This document shows, one piece after another, positions 1 through 10,639 of a stretch of DNA of 64,000 nucleotides (positions within the stretch are counted from its first letter, which is position 1; each line of letters starts with the position of its first letter). Source of the DNA: UBA7359 sp038142205 (GTDB lineage Bacteria > Pseudomonadota > Gammaproteobacteria > Eutrophobiales > Eutrophobiaceae); the NCBI GenBank assembly GCA_038142205.1, contig JAYQJO010000001.1, forward strand, positions 806,001 through 870,000, in the 5' to 3' direction. The notes beneath the pieces were generated by a model. The model did no database searches, was not told the DNA's origin, and saw nothing but the letters and a program-made list of their open reading frames with translations. The position numbers and the translations under genes were made by a program.

Positions 1-216
1 CATACGTTAAGATATCCCCATCTGTATGTTCGATTAACGTTATTTAAAGTATTGATATATTTATTATTAACTTAGTACTTAACGTAGAAAATACTGTATT
101 CATAATAGTAATATATTATGTTTCATAATCTTACCAGTCCATCATTAATTTACAAAGAAATACATTATTAAAATCAATAAATTAGATTACCCATATGCCC
201 CTTATTTAGCGACATA
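1..216. other. AT-rich leader, no gene seen
   Basis: Very A+T-rich stretch before hrpA. I see no convincing open frame, RNA gene or clear terminator. It presumably holds the promoter of the rightward hrpA gene, but no strong -35/-10 pair or Shine-Dalgarno sequence stands out before the ATG at 217. Confidence 0.5.
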
Positions 217-3200
217 ATGAATATATCAGCTGATAAAATTAGTGAAATTAAAGCAGTGCTTGAAAAAGTGCGTTCAACGGAACGTTTTAAGCTTGTCAGA
301 CAGTTTAATAATTTAAGGAAAAAAAACGAAAACAAGGCTTCGGATTGGGAAAACTTACGAAAGAAGATAGAAAACTCTATCCAGATTAGACAAAAACGCC
401 TGGATAATCGTCCTGACTGCCATTTTGATGATGAATTACCGATCAATCAGCATCGTGAAAATATTACTGAAGCATTACAAAATAGCCAGGTTGTTATTAT
501 TTGTGGTGAGACGGGTTCGGGTAAAACAACTCAACTTCCCAAACTTTGTCTGGAATTAGGTCGTGGTGTTGATGGTTACATAGGACACGCAACCGAGAAG
601 GATTGCAGCAAAAACAGTCGCGAAACGCATAGCAGATGAGTTGAATTCCGACTTAGGCATGCATGTCGGTTATAAAATTCGCCATCAGGATATCAGCAAA
701 AAAGATTCCTATATCAAGCTCATGACCGAAGGTATCTTGCTTGCCGAATTACAGCAAGATCGCTATTTAAATCAATACGATACACTCATTATTGATGAAG
801 CGCATGAACGCAGTTTGAATATTGATTTCATCTTAGGCTATTTAAAACAACTATTACCGAAACGGCCTGATCTAAAAATTATTATCACTTCGGCAACCAT
901 TGATGTTGAGCGTTTTTCACAACATTTTAATAACGCGCCAGTGATAGAAGTATCTGGCCGAACCTATCCAGTGGATGTGCTGTATCGGCCTATTGAAGAT
1001 GATGAGGATGAGGATGAAGGTGAGGAAAGAGGGCGTGAACAAGCAATACTCGATGCAATACACGAACTGGCTTCATTTGATATGGGCGATATTCTTATTT
1101 TCCTCGAAGGTGAAGGTGAAATACATGAGGTCGATAAGTTTTTAAGAAAACAAAACTTACGTGATACAGATGTACTGCCGCTTTATGCACGACTAAGTTC
1201 ATCACGGCAAAATAAAATTTTTGCGCCGCATAACCGCCGCCATATTGTTTTAGCTACGAATGTTGCTGAAACATCGTTGACCATTCCCGGCATTCGTTAC
1301 GTCATTGATAGCGGCATGGTGCGTATCAGTCGCTACAGCTATAAAAGCAAAGTACAACGATTACCGATAGAAAAAATATCACAAGCGGCAGCAAATCAAC
1401 GGAAAGGGCGTTGTGGTCGTACCAGCGACGGTATTTGTATCCGTTTGTATAGCGAAAAAGATTTTTTATCTCGTACAGAATTTACACAACCGGAAATATT
1501 AAGAACCAATCTGGCTTCCGTTATCCTGCAAATGAAAACCTTGAATATTGGTGATATAGAAAGTTATCCCTTTATTAATCCGCCGGAAAGAAAGTTAATC
1601 AATGATGGCATGCGTATCTTACAGGAAATAAATGCACTGGATAAAAAAAACAAATTGACGCCTATAGGGCGTAAGCTAGCAAGGTTTCCAGTTGATCCAC
1701 GACATGCAAGATTATTATTAGCCGCGAATGAGTTTAACTGTCTTAATGAAATGTTAATTATTGTTGGTGCATTCAGTATACAAACTCCAAAAGAACGTCC
1801 TCTTGATAAACAGGAAAAAGCCGATAAAGCACATGAGCAGTATGATGATGAAAATTCGGACTTTTTATCGTTTGTAAACTTATGGCATTTTTATCAAAAG
1901 CAGGCAAAAAAACTATCGCAGAATAAGCTAAGGAAGTTATGCCAGACAAATTTTCTGTCTTATACGCGTATACGCGAGTGGATAGATATACATCGGCAAC
2001 TACGTCATGTCTGTACAGAATTGAAATTCGTTATTAACAGCCAGTCAGCAAGTTATCAAAATATTCATTGCGCCATATTAACCGGCATGCCAAGTCATGT
2101 TGCATTTTTATCCGATAAGCATGAGTACACAGGTGCAAGAGATGTAAAACTGAACATATTTCCCGGTTCAGCACAGTTTGATAAAAAACCAAAATGGCTG
2201 GTAGCCGCAGAACTGGTTGAAACAACGCGCTTGTATGCACGCTGTGTTGGACGTATCGAGTCACAGTGGCTCATTAGCACTGCAGCGCACTTATTAAAAT
2301 ACAATTATTCTGATGCTCATTGGGAAAGCAAAAGCGCACGCGTCGTTGCGTTGGAAAAAATCAGTTTATATGGCATGACATTAGTGGCAGGGAAACGCGT
2401 GAACTATGGTCGTGTTAATCCAGCCGAGTCAAAAGCTTTGTTTATTCGTAATGCCTTAGTGGATGGCGATTTGGAATCATCTGTAAACTTCTATAAACAC
2501 AATAATAACGTTATTAGTGAAGTTAGAGAGTTAGAAAAGAAATCCAGAAGGCCTGATATTGTTGACGAAGAAGTGATTTATTCGTTTTACGATAAAGCCT
2601 TGCCTGTTGATGTTTATGATGGGCAATCTTTCGCGGCATGGGTTAAGAAGCTTGATAAAGATCAGAAGCAAAACTTGTTTCTTGATAAAGAAAGCATCAT
2701 GAGTCACGAAGCGGAACATGTCACTGAAAACTTGTTCCCTGATACGATTCAATCAAAAGGCATTAGTATTCCTGTTGAATATAAATTCGAACCCGGCAAA
2801 GAAGATGACGGGTTAAATATGGATGTGCCTGTCGCGGTATTAAAACAATTTGATGAACAACAAATGGATTATCTTGTTCCAGGCTTGATTGAAGAAAAAA
2901 TTGTTGTTTTATTGCGCTCGTTACCAAAGCAAATAAGAACCAAGATAGTACCTATCCCGCAAACAGCAGCAGAATGTGCGCGAAATATTACGAACCGATC
3001 AGTTTCGTTAAAGCAAAACTTATCTGCGTATTTATATAAAACCCGTTATGTTGATATTAAAGAGAGTGATTGGCCGGAAACGGTTTTGCCTGAGCACTTA
3101 AAGGTAAATTTTAGAATTATCGACGCTGATAATGAATTACTCGGTACAGGTAAAGATATCACTTTACTAAAAGAAGAATTTGCCAATGAAGCGGATGATG

Positions 3201-4102
3201 CTTTTACTGAACTTTATGACAAGGAGTTAGGTACAAAAGAAGTTGCAAAATGGGACTTTGGAGAGTTACCGATTATACAGGAAATGAATATTAATAATGA
3301 TGTGATAGTCGTTTATCCATCTTTAATTGAAGAAGAGGGCAAGGTTTATAGACATGCTTTCGAAACTAGAGAAAGTGCGGACTATTATTTACGTTATGGT
3401 TTGCGAGAATTATTCAAACATGAATTAACAAAAGACATTAAATACATACGAAAAAATCTTCGCGGTATAGAAAAGTTGGCATTAATGTATAGCAATATTG
3501 GTTCAAAAGAAGAATTGATTAATGAAATCGTTAATCTTTCCATTGATGAAACTTTTCTTTATGAAGATGAACCGATACGCAAGCAGGATCATTTTTTCGC
3601 CACGTTATCAGAAAACAAACAAAATCTGTTAATGAATGCAGAAAAGGTTTGTATCTTGCTAGAGACAATACTGGATAAGCAGATAAAGGTGTATTCCAGG
3701 TTGTCAGATGCGGGTGTTATGAAACATATTGGTGCGTGCCGCGACATAGAAGAGCAAATGGAATATTTAATTTTTGGTGGGTTTATTAACGATGTGCCGT
3801 ATAAGTATCTGCAACAATACCCACGTTATCTCGGATCAATATTAAAACGCATTGAAAAACTGGACGGTGGAGAGCATAAAGACAAACAAAATACCCAGCT
3901 TATTCAAGAACACTGGCGTAGAATCAAGAAATTAGTAGATAATGCTTATGAAACAGATAGTTTTACGACATCGTTGTATGAATACCGATGGACGATAGAA
4001 GAGCTGCGCATATCCTTGTTTACACAAGAGTTAAAAACAAAAATACCTATCTCGGTAAAGCGGATGGATAAAATCTGGGATAAGTATAAAGAAACAGTTT
4101 AG
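217..4102 (+). pseudogene. hrpA: ATP-dependent RNA helicase HrpA, frameshifted
   Basis: DEAH-box RNA helicase; the family acts on structured RNA and, in E. coli, in rescue of stalled ribosomes. The first frame (217-639) holds the N-terminus and Walker A motif GETGSGKTT. The second (from about 590 to 4102) resumes with TQPRR, then DEAHERS, SATID and the QRKGRCGR motif, followed by the long C-terminal DUF3418-type region. The join lies at 586-589, where CACG is read and CACACG would encode the conserved His-Thr, so two bases appear to be missing. Restoring them gives 1295 residues, the usual family length. As read, the product stops at 140 residues just after Walker A, so it would be inactive. 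A sequencing error is the main alternative. Confidence 0.93.
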
Positions 4103-4142
4103 GAACAAATCATAAAATGGAAAATATAGGAAACAATAAATA

Positions 4143-5312
4143 ATGGCTGAACAGTCAATAGAGTTTTCAATCTTTTTAATTTTTACCGGCGCTGCTGTAT
4201 TTGCGACGCTGGCTTTATATGCGCGACAAGCAATGATTGTTGCGTATATTGCGTTAGGGTTATTGCTTGGCCCTTATGGTTTGGAATTCGTTACCGATCA
4301 TGAATTAATTGAAGGGATTTCTAAAATAGGGATTATCTTTTTACTGTTTTTACTTGGTCTGGATCTGTTGCCGCAACAATTATGGCAAATGTTAAGAGAA
4401 GCCGTTGTCGTTACCTTAAGCAGTTCCGCAATCTTTGCCTTGTTTGGTTTTACCATAGGTTTTGTATTTGGTTATGAAACCTTACAAGCCATGTTAATTG
4501 GTGCAGTGATGATGTTTTCCAGTACCATTATCGGATTAAAATTATTACCTACGACAACACTACATCATAGGCACACCGGACAAATCATTATCAGTGTGTT
4601 GTTAATACAGGATTTAATCGCAATTATTATTCTGTTGTTACTACAAGGTTATGGCAAAGGTGGAAACCTAGTCGCAGATATCGCAATGCAACTAATTTAC
4701 TTGCCGCTGTTGATTGCTTTTGCTTACGTTATAGAGCGCTATGTCATCATGAAGCTAATTGCACGCTTCGACACGATTCATGAATATATCTTTTTATTAG
4801 CGATTGGCTGGTGTCTTGGTGTTGCAGAACTGGCACATTATGTCGGCTTGTCTCATGAAATCGGCGCTTTTATTGCGGGTGTAACGTTAGCATCCAGTCC
4901 GATTGCTTTATTTATAACAGAAAGCTTAAAGCCGTTAAGGGATTTCTTTTTAATCATCTTTTTCTTTTCATTAGGTGCAGGTTTTAATTTATCTGTTGTT
5001 AATGACATTATTATTCCGGCAACACTACTTGCTGCAATGGTGCTTGTGTTTAAACCATTGGTTTTTGGCTGGTTGCTGATGAATCAGGGTGAGAAAAAAT
5101 ACGTGTCATTTGAAACAGGTTTCAGGCTAGGGCAGATCAGCGAGTTCTCCTTATTAATCGCAGTACTCGCTGTACAATCCGGCTTTATTGATGACAGGAC
5201 ATCAAACTTAATTCAATTGGCGACATTAATCACCTATATTGTTTCGTCATACATTATTGTTATGCGATACCCAACGCCGATATCAGCAAGAGATCGATTG
5301 CGTCGTAATTAA
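4143..5312 (+). CDS. CPA2-family cation/proton antiporter (Kef/YbaL-like membrane domain)
   Basis: A 389-residue, almost wholly hydrophobic protein with about 12 membrane segments, matching the sodium/hydrogen exchanger domain of KefB-type proteins. Family landmarks include the GxxLGP motif near residue 40, a long LLFLLGLD helix and a HEIGAFIAGV segment near residue 237. It ends directly after the membrane domain, so the C-terminal RCK/TrkA-N nucleotide-binding domain of true KefB/KefC is absent. It probably exchanges K+ or Na+ for protons across the inner membrane, but the ion cannot be read from sequence. It follows hrpA by 40 bases with an AGGAAAC ribosome site and is followed 5 bases later by the next gene, so the four genes to 6472 may be one transcript. 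Confidence 0.85.
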   Translation: MAEQSIEFSIFLIFTGAAVFATLALYARQAMIVAYIALGLLLGPYGLEFVTDHELIEGISKIGIIFLLFLLGLDLLPQQLWQMLREAVVVTLSSSAIFALFGFTIGFVFGYETLQAMLIGAVMMFSSTIIGLKLLPTTTLHHRHTGQIIISVLLIQDLIAIIILLLLQGYGKGGNLVADIAMQLIYLPLLIAFAYVIERYVIMKLIARFDTIHEYIFLLAIGWCLGVAELAHYVGLSHEIGAFIAGVTLASSPIALFITESLKPLRDFFLIIFFFSLGAGFNLSVVNDIIIPATLLAAMVLVFKPLVFGWLLMNQGEKKYVSFETGFRLGQISEFSLLIAVLAVQSGFIDDRTSNLIQLATLITYIVSSYIIVMRYPTPISARDRLRRN

Positions 5313-5317
5313 TCGCT

Positions 5318-5801
5318 ATGAATAAAAAAGCAAAAATTGCCATTTTAATTATTACTTTTATTCTTATTTTGTCAGCCAGCTTTGTCGCAGCCGATTACCA
5401 TGAAGCATTCGGTTTTAACGTTGAAAAACGTTTAAGCTTCGCAGAAATACGTATTCGCACATTAGATAAAGAAACTGGCGGCGTCATTATGGATGTAGGT
5501 GTGCGTTGCTTTCAAAGAACCAGTAATAACTCCTGTACATTGAGAGACAGTCATCAGGTTGGTGTTATATCGGTTAATGTGCCAATACAAAAAGCAGTTA
5601 AAAAAACATTATTGTTTAAAAAAAGAAGAAGAAATTTATAAATCAATCGATCCGAATATTAATATTATGATAATTCACAATAATTATTATAAACAAACAG
5701 TGAAAATGGCGATGGAAGAACTCTACGAAAATAGTTTGATAGAAAAAACATTAGAATTGTCAGCAGTAGAATCAGACGAGTCAGAACTAGAACAGGAATA
5801 A
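5318..5801 (+). pseudogene. Small exported or membrane-anchored protein, frameshifted
   Basis: I do not recognise the family. The first frame (5318-5641) begins with a basic N-terminus and one hydrophobic segment (about residues 8-25), a signal peptide or anchor, followed by a domain with two cysteines near residues 63 and 73. At 5618-5624 there is a run of seven A where six would keep the frame. After removal of one A the reading continues through KKEEEIYKS to the acidic C-terminus at 5801, giving 160 residues. The lesion is therefore a one-base homopolymer change, either a real mutation or a sequencing error. It lies between the antiporter and the Rieske protein and ends 17 bases before the latter. 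Confidence 0.6.
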
Positions 5802-5818
5802 TAGGAACAGTAAATAAA

Positions 5819-6472
5819 ATGAGTGACGCACTCGATTATTTAATCAAAGTTAGAAAAGATGCCATCGAACCGTACTTTCAGTTTCTAAAAGAAGGTGGAA
5901 AGCATTTGGATGATAAAACACGTTCGTTATTATCCGTTATTACAAAAGTTGATGCGAAAACAGAAGCCGGTTTAAAGCAATATCTAAAACGCGCCTTAAA
6001 GCAGGGCAACAGTGCTGATGAAATACTCGATGCGATGCTAACCTGTATGCCAACATTAGGTTTGAGTAAAATTATCTGGGCGATAGATATTATTATCAAA
6101 ATGGACTTGCCAGAGTTCGATTCGGACTTGTTAATTCAAGCTAAATCTCCGGCGCAAGAATCTAAAAAAAAACAATGGATTAAATTGAAGTCGGTTGATG
6201 AGATAGAAGAAGGTGTTTCTTATCATGAGTTTGAAGATAGAAGCTGTTTTATTAATAAAAACGGTGAAGATATCCAAGTCTTCGACAGCATGTGTCCGCA
6301 TAGAGAAACAAAAATCCCCTGTGATGCAATTGAAGGAACAACAGTCACATGTCCTATGCATCATTGGAAATTCAATTTAGAAAACGGCGAGTGTTTGCAA
6401 GAGGGGAATTATCAGCCGCTAAATAAGGTTGAAAACAAAATTGAAGATAAAATCCTTTATTTAAATTCATAA
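5819..6472 (+). CDS. Rieske [2Fe-2S] protein with N-terminal AhpD/CMD-like domain
   Basis: 217 residues in two parts. Residues 1-100 are helical and resemble the carboxymuconolactone decarboxylase/AhpD fold (TRSLLSV, then ALKQG.S.DEILDAM), but the usual CxxC catalytic pair is missing. Residues about 118-217 form a Rieske ferredoxin domain with both cluster-binding motifs, C159-P-H161 and C178-P-M-H181, so a [2Fe-2S] cluster with two Cys and two His ligands is expected. No signal peptide, so cytoplasmic. The Rieske half suggests electron delivery; the substrate of the N-terminal half is unknown. It is last in a possible four-gene rightward unit and converges on the lipoprotein gene at 6520. 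The domain assignment of the N-terminal half is by eye. Confidence 0.75.
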   Translation: MSDALDYLIKVRKDAIEPYFQFLKEGGKHLDDKTRSLLSVITKVDAKTEAGLKQYLKRALKQGNSADEILDAMLTCMPTLGLSKIIWAIDIIIKMDLPEFDSDLLIQAKSPAQESKKKQWIKLKSVDEIEEGVSYHEFEDRSCFINKNGEDIQVFDSMCPHRETKIPCDAIEGTTVTCPMHHWKFNLENGECLQEGNYQPLNKVENKIEDKILYLNS

Positions 6473-6519
6473 CGTCTCATCTAAGACGCGCGCGCTTGAT
6501 ATGTTTATTAGATGGCGAT

Positions 6520-6966
6520 TTAATATTCATTTCTTTTAATTTTAAAAGTTCGCTCTACTACAGCTAAGTGTATTTCTTCTTTTTGCTCTTCGTTTTGAGG
6601 ATGCCACCTCACCCATTGCTCGCTATCGTGATCCTCTACATGAAACTTTATATTTCTTGAAGTTAATTCATCCACTAAAATAGAACTAGAGATATCGCCA
6701 CTAATTTTTTGTAATACCCCACCACTAAGTTCTTCCTCTACTTTATCTCGGATTAATTCAATTTCTTCCTTATATTTAGAGTGATAAAAAATCGTACCAT
6801 CATTAGCAGCAGTATAAGGAATACCTGCTACATCTAGAGCTATTTTGATTTCATTCATTACGTCACTACGACTATCATTAAAGCCAGCCGACGGCTCAAC
6901 AAAACAGCCTGTAATCAATAACAAGGTTATAAGTATTGATGAGAGAAAGCATCCTATACGTCTCAT
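6520..6966 (-). CDS. Predicted lipoprotein of unknown function
   Basis: 148 residues with a type II signal peptide: basic start, hydrophobic core and lipobox ending in LLITGC, so Cys21 is probably lipidated. The mature part is hydrophilic, mixed alpha/beta and rich in Glu, with the start of a small repeat-like domain (IALDVAGIPY) that resembles domains pairing short helices and strands. No catalytic motif seen. It stands alone between the convergent Rieske gene and a 310-base gap. The sequence gives no function. Confidence 0.6.
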   Translation of the reverse strand: MRRIGCFLSSILITLLLITGCFVEPSAGFNDSRSDVMNEIKIALDVAGIPYTAANDGTIFYHSKYKEEIELIRDKVEEELSGGVLQKISGDISSSILVDELTSRNIKFHVEDHDSEQWVRWHPQNEEQKEEIHLAVVERTFKIKRNEY

Positions 6967-7276
6967 TATCTTTCTAACTATACTTTAATGGACGCTTTGT
7001 CCGATATGCTTTTATAGATTTTAATAGTGGACTTCATGAAAACGCTCCTTGTATCAATAATACATGTTATGAATTTATTATACTGACGATATATCCACGG
7101 TGTCCACTTGAAGTATAAGATTTATAAATGCCACGATTGCATGGATGCCTGAGAGTGGCGGCTTTTTTTATATCCAAGTAAGGTATGTTGCTCTATATAA
7201 TGCCAACAAATGTGTAATTATTAGTTTAATAAAAGTGCTGAAAATTATCTTAGATGACATTTAATTAGGTATGGCA
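6967..7276. other. Intergenic stretch with a possible rightward terminator
   Basis: No open frame of note. GCCAC at 7130-7134 can pair with GTGGC at 7155-7159, directly before a run of seven T at 7163-7169, which resembles a weak rho-independent terminator reading rightward. No rightward gene lies just before it, so a short untranslated RNA starting near 7000 is possible but unsupported. The left part must hold the promoter of the leftward lipoprotein gene. Confidence 0.3.
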
Positions 7277-9274
7277 TCATGAGAGAGTATTTAATACATA
7301 TAAGATGTTTTTTTTATCATTTTTCTTATTACTGTCAGGACTAAATCTATACTGATTATGTTGTTTTATTAATTTCTGATATTTCTCACTTTTTTCTTTT
7401 GGCAATATTCGTGTTATCCACTTGCTTAAAGTTTCTCCGGGTAAGCGTTTGTCGGCTTGTTGTTCCAGTTGTGCGACCAGTTCATAAATAGGAGAGTCGA
7501 GACCGTGTTGGACGTATTCAAAGTTACTTGTTGCTTTATCAATCTTGTTTTTATCAACACGTTGTTTGTTATAAAAACGCCAACCTAAGTAGGCCATTAA
7601 TGGTAGTAATAACCAAAGCATCCAGTTTGTTGATGTTGTTTCTTTGTCATCATCAATATCACTTCCGGTTAATTTGTAGCGTGCCCATGAAAAGAAATCG
7701 ATGAACGGTTCAAGAAAAGTTTTATCTGCCGCTTCCATTGGCGCCCAGGTTGAAGGCGTGGTATCTATATTGTGCCATTTGCCGTTTAGATAATATTTTG
7801 TCCATGCATGGGCATGTCGTGAGCGTACCAGATACATTTTTTGCCATGGACTGTATTCCATGACGGAATAACCAATCGCATAACGCGCGGGTATGCCTGC
7901 TTCACGTAATAATAAGGCTGTTGCAGTAGCAAAGTATTAGCAATGGCCTTTTTTGTCTTTGAATAAAAATTTGCTCAGGTATTTGCCTTTGGTATAGCGT
8001 TGATTTTGTGTGATTGAATAATAAAAATCATCTCGAAAATATTTTTTTATGGTTGTAATAATTTCGTTCGGCGTTTTTGAATGAAGATCCAATTGTTTTG
8101 CGACTTGTTTGAAGTCATCAGCGTAGTTAAGCGGTATTTCTAAATCATCGGCAACGGGTTTGTTTTCGATAAACGCTTTGTTTGATGTGCCAATGCGATA
8201 ACTAATCCAGCCTTTACGTGCTTCGATACGTGTTGAAGCATGAATATTGGTTTCAACCTGAATCAAATCTTTTCCGGCTAAACTATTAATATTGTCCGGC
8301 ACTGGGATAATGGATGCTTGATCTTGTAAGTAGATAGCAACATCTAACGTTTCCTTGTCCTGTAGTTGATTATTTAATCGCCATTCTTTTTTATTCGGTG
8401 TTTTAGGTATGACATCGAATTCAACTTTCGGGTTTTTCCATGAGCCGTATGCATAACGACTATAGGTTGTTTCACGAAAATTAACGGTTTCAGAAAATTG
8501 CTTATCTGTTTTTATTCTGAAAACAATGCGGTCGGATAATTTTAGCCGTCCTAATGAACCAATTGCAGTACTGGTCTTATCTGGGTCAGTGCTTTTAAAC
8601 CCATATTGTTCAAATAAATCGAGGAAGAACGATTCTGTTTTGTTTTGTAAATCCTGTAAGCCTTGCTGCATTAGAAAGGAAAGGGCAAAAACAGCCACAA
8701 CCGGTGTAATCCAGCGTATGAATGAATAATGCTTTGCTCTTAAACCCCATAGTGTCCAAAGAATAATTAAACTACAAGCAAAGAAAAAGGCATCACTGTA
8801 TTTATAACCTGAGCTCGCTGAGATAAGACAGAGTAGAACATAAGGCAAACTAATATTAACGTGATAGAGGATATTAGAGCCTGCTTTATCACCAAGACGA
8901 CGTACACTGATGAATAAGGCTGATGTTTTAATGCCGTTTTGTACGCCGTAATTTTGCGCAAGCATAATAATTACTAATGCAAACGGCAGTAGTTCCAGTA
9001 CTTTGTAAATTCCCTGAAACTCGTAATTGATAAAAATGTAAACAGTGGCTAGAAAAAAGATGATGCCGCTAAGGTCAGCAAGTTGGTTTATATCTTTGTC
9101 GCTAAAATCAATACGCCATTTGATGAAAAAAGGTAGTTCCAGTAATACACCCATGACGATGGCATAAAGCAATAATTCAGTTTGCCACCCCCAAACTAAT
9201 AAGCTGGCTAAAGTTAAACCCAATGGTGCTGGTTTTAATTTGTTCTTGACGGGATTGATGTATGCCTTAGTCAT
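7277..9274 (-). pseudogene. tgpA: TgpA-type membrane transglutaminase (DUF3488-TGc-DUF4129), in-frame stop
   Basis: Multi-pass membrane protein with a periplasmic transglutaminase-like cysteine protease domain. The N-terminal 210 residues hold several membrane segments (DUF3488 part), then a periplasmic region, the transglutaminase core, a further membrane helix (MLWLLLPLMAYLG) and a DUF4129-like tail. An in-frame TAA at 7937-7939 falls right after the catalytic Cys of KGHC, where the family has Glu (GHCEYF). The same frame continues with YFATATALL, HAHAW and the Asp-containing DTTPSTW, so the triad is otherwise complete. GAA to TAA is one change. Read through, it gives 665 residues, the normal length. 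It is third in the leftward moxR-DUF58-tgpA operon, 12 bases after the DUF58 gene. Confidence 0.88.
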
Positions 9275-9286
9275 GGTTTATGGTCA

Positions 9287-10630
9287 TTATTTAATCGCGT
9301 TCAAGTCTTCTTGCAGTGTTTCGTGATGAATAATATTTAATTCTACAGTGGGAGATTCTTCATAAGCATTAATATCATCTGCATCTGTTACGATTAAGAC
9401 TTTCACAGGGATATCGAAATAAGACAATGTCTCGATAAAATTTTTACGCTCTTCATTCATGTTGAGGAAAATACAAATCAAACCACTGCATTCATGACTG
9501 TATTCCTCCACCATGACTTCCATTTCTTTAATATTAGACTGATAAACCGGCTCTATGCAGGCAAGTACTTCAAGAATGTTTTCTGTGCCGCCGAGTCCAC
9601 GCCCTGATGTAAAACGATAGGTGTTATTACCAATAAACATTAAATCGAGCAGGGCATCCTGTTCTTTTTGCGCAGTCATGAATGAAGCAGCAATAGAAAC
9701 GGCATCTTCAAAAATGTCGTCTGATTTATTATCAAGGTAGGTATCCAGAATTAAGCCATAACGAATAAAGAATTCATCATTATATTCTTTTACAACAGGG
9801 TGGTTTGTTTTGGCAAAACTTTTCCAGTGAATTGATTTAATTGGATCGCCGGGACGGTAATCGCGTAAGGAAATAAATTCCTGCGAGTCGCCTGTTGATG
9901 CCGCGTTATTTATGCCGCCTTGTTGGTAGGTACGTTTTCCTTGCATGTTTAAACGTGGTGTTTCGTATAATTTCGGCAGAATTAATAATTTATCTTTATT
10001 TACATATTTTTTCTGTGATCGAAATAAACCCAAGGGGTCGATTTTTGCCAATCTTGTTTTTTTAAAATAGAGATAGCCTCTGCGATTCGGAACAAGTTCT
10101 ATTTTTTCTTCAGCGTTACTGTTTTCTGCAATAAAATCGATTGCAATAGGCTCAATAAAGCCGCCTCGGCGTTTTTGTATGATGTTTACCAGTTTCGGAT
10201 ATCCAATAAAGCGATCAACACGGTTTCGCTTTTTATCGAGCGGATCTATTGCTTTGTTAAACTCATCAATACTAGGGAAGGTCGCTTCTAAATTTTCGAT
10301 TAAGAGCATACCTTTCTTTGCTTTGTTGTTTTTATTTTTAATGGTGCAGGAATAATTCAGCGGCATGCCGACGGTACCGTATTCAGGCAATGTCCTTTCT
10401 ATTTTAAATTTACCACGAAAAAATAATGAGCTAACGATGGCAATGATGAGTAAACAAAGCGTGATTGAGAATATCTGGAATGACAGTGTTGAACGCGTAT
10501 CAAGACCAAATACACCCGCGACGGGCATGGTTAATAATATCATTGTGCCTGCTGGTGTAAAACGATGTCGCGTCCATTGGCTTAGTTTGTAAACTAGTCT
10601 GAAGTTTGCAAACAATAAACGACGTAACAT
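9287..10630 (-). CDS. DUF58 domain protein (MoxR-associated)
   Basis: 447 residues. Two hydrophobic segments near residues 25-65 anchor it in the inner membrane, and the DUF58 signature lies around residues 255-275 (RDYRPGD, then IHWKSFAKT). The C-terminal part resembles a von Willebrand A-like fold. DUF58 proteins are encoded with MoxR ATPases and often TgpA-type proteins, and are thought to work with them in assembling or maturing envelope proteins. Here it sits between the two, 9 bases after moxR and 12 before tgpA. Reading frame intact. Confidence 0.88.
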   Translation of the reverse strand: MLRRLLFANFRLVYKLSQWTRHRFTPAGTMILLTMPVAGVFGLDTRSTLSFQIFSITLCLLIIAIVSSLFFRGKFKIERTLPEYGTVGMPLNYSCTIKNKNNKAKKGMLLIENLEATFPSIDEFNKAIDPLDKKRNRVDRFIGYPKLVNIIQKRRGGFIEPIAIDFIAENSNAEEKIELVPNRRGYLYFKKTRLAKIDPLGLFRSQKKYVNKDKLLILPKLYETPRLNMQGKRTYQQGGINNAASTGDSQEFISLRDYRPGDPIKSIHWKSFAKTNHPVVKEYNDEFFIRYGLILDTYLDNKSDDIFEDAVSIAASFMTAQKEQDALLDLMFIGNNTYRFTSGRGLGGTENILEVLACIEPVYQSNIKEMEVMVEEYSHECSGLICIFLNMNEERKNFIETLSYFDIPVKVLIVTDADDINAYEESPTVELNIIHHETLQEDLNAIK

Positions 10631-10639
10631 AATGTTTTT

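Noticed and set aside
174..446. Leftward gene opposite the hrpA start
   Set aside because: It mirrors the hrpA N-terminal coding frame and has no ribosome site.
5618..5630. Programmed -1 ribosomal frameshift at A AAA AAG
   Set aside because: The phase is wrong: the zero frame reads AAA AAA AGA, and the required shift is +1 (or loss of one A), not -1.
7937..7939. Reassignment of TAA to an amino acid
   Set aside because: Many intact genes of the window end in TAA exactly at the family C-terminus (gpgS, efp, lpxK group), so TAA works as a stop.
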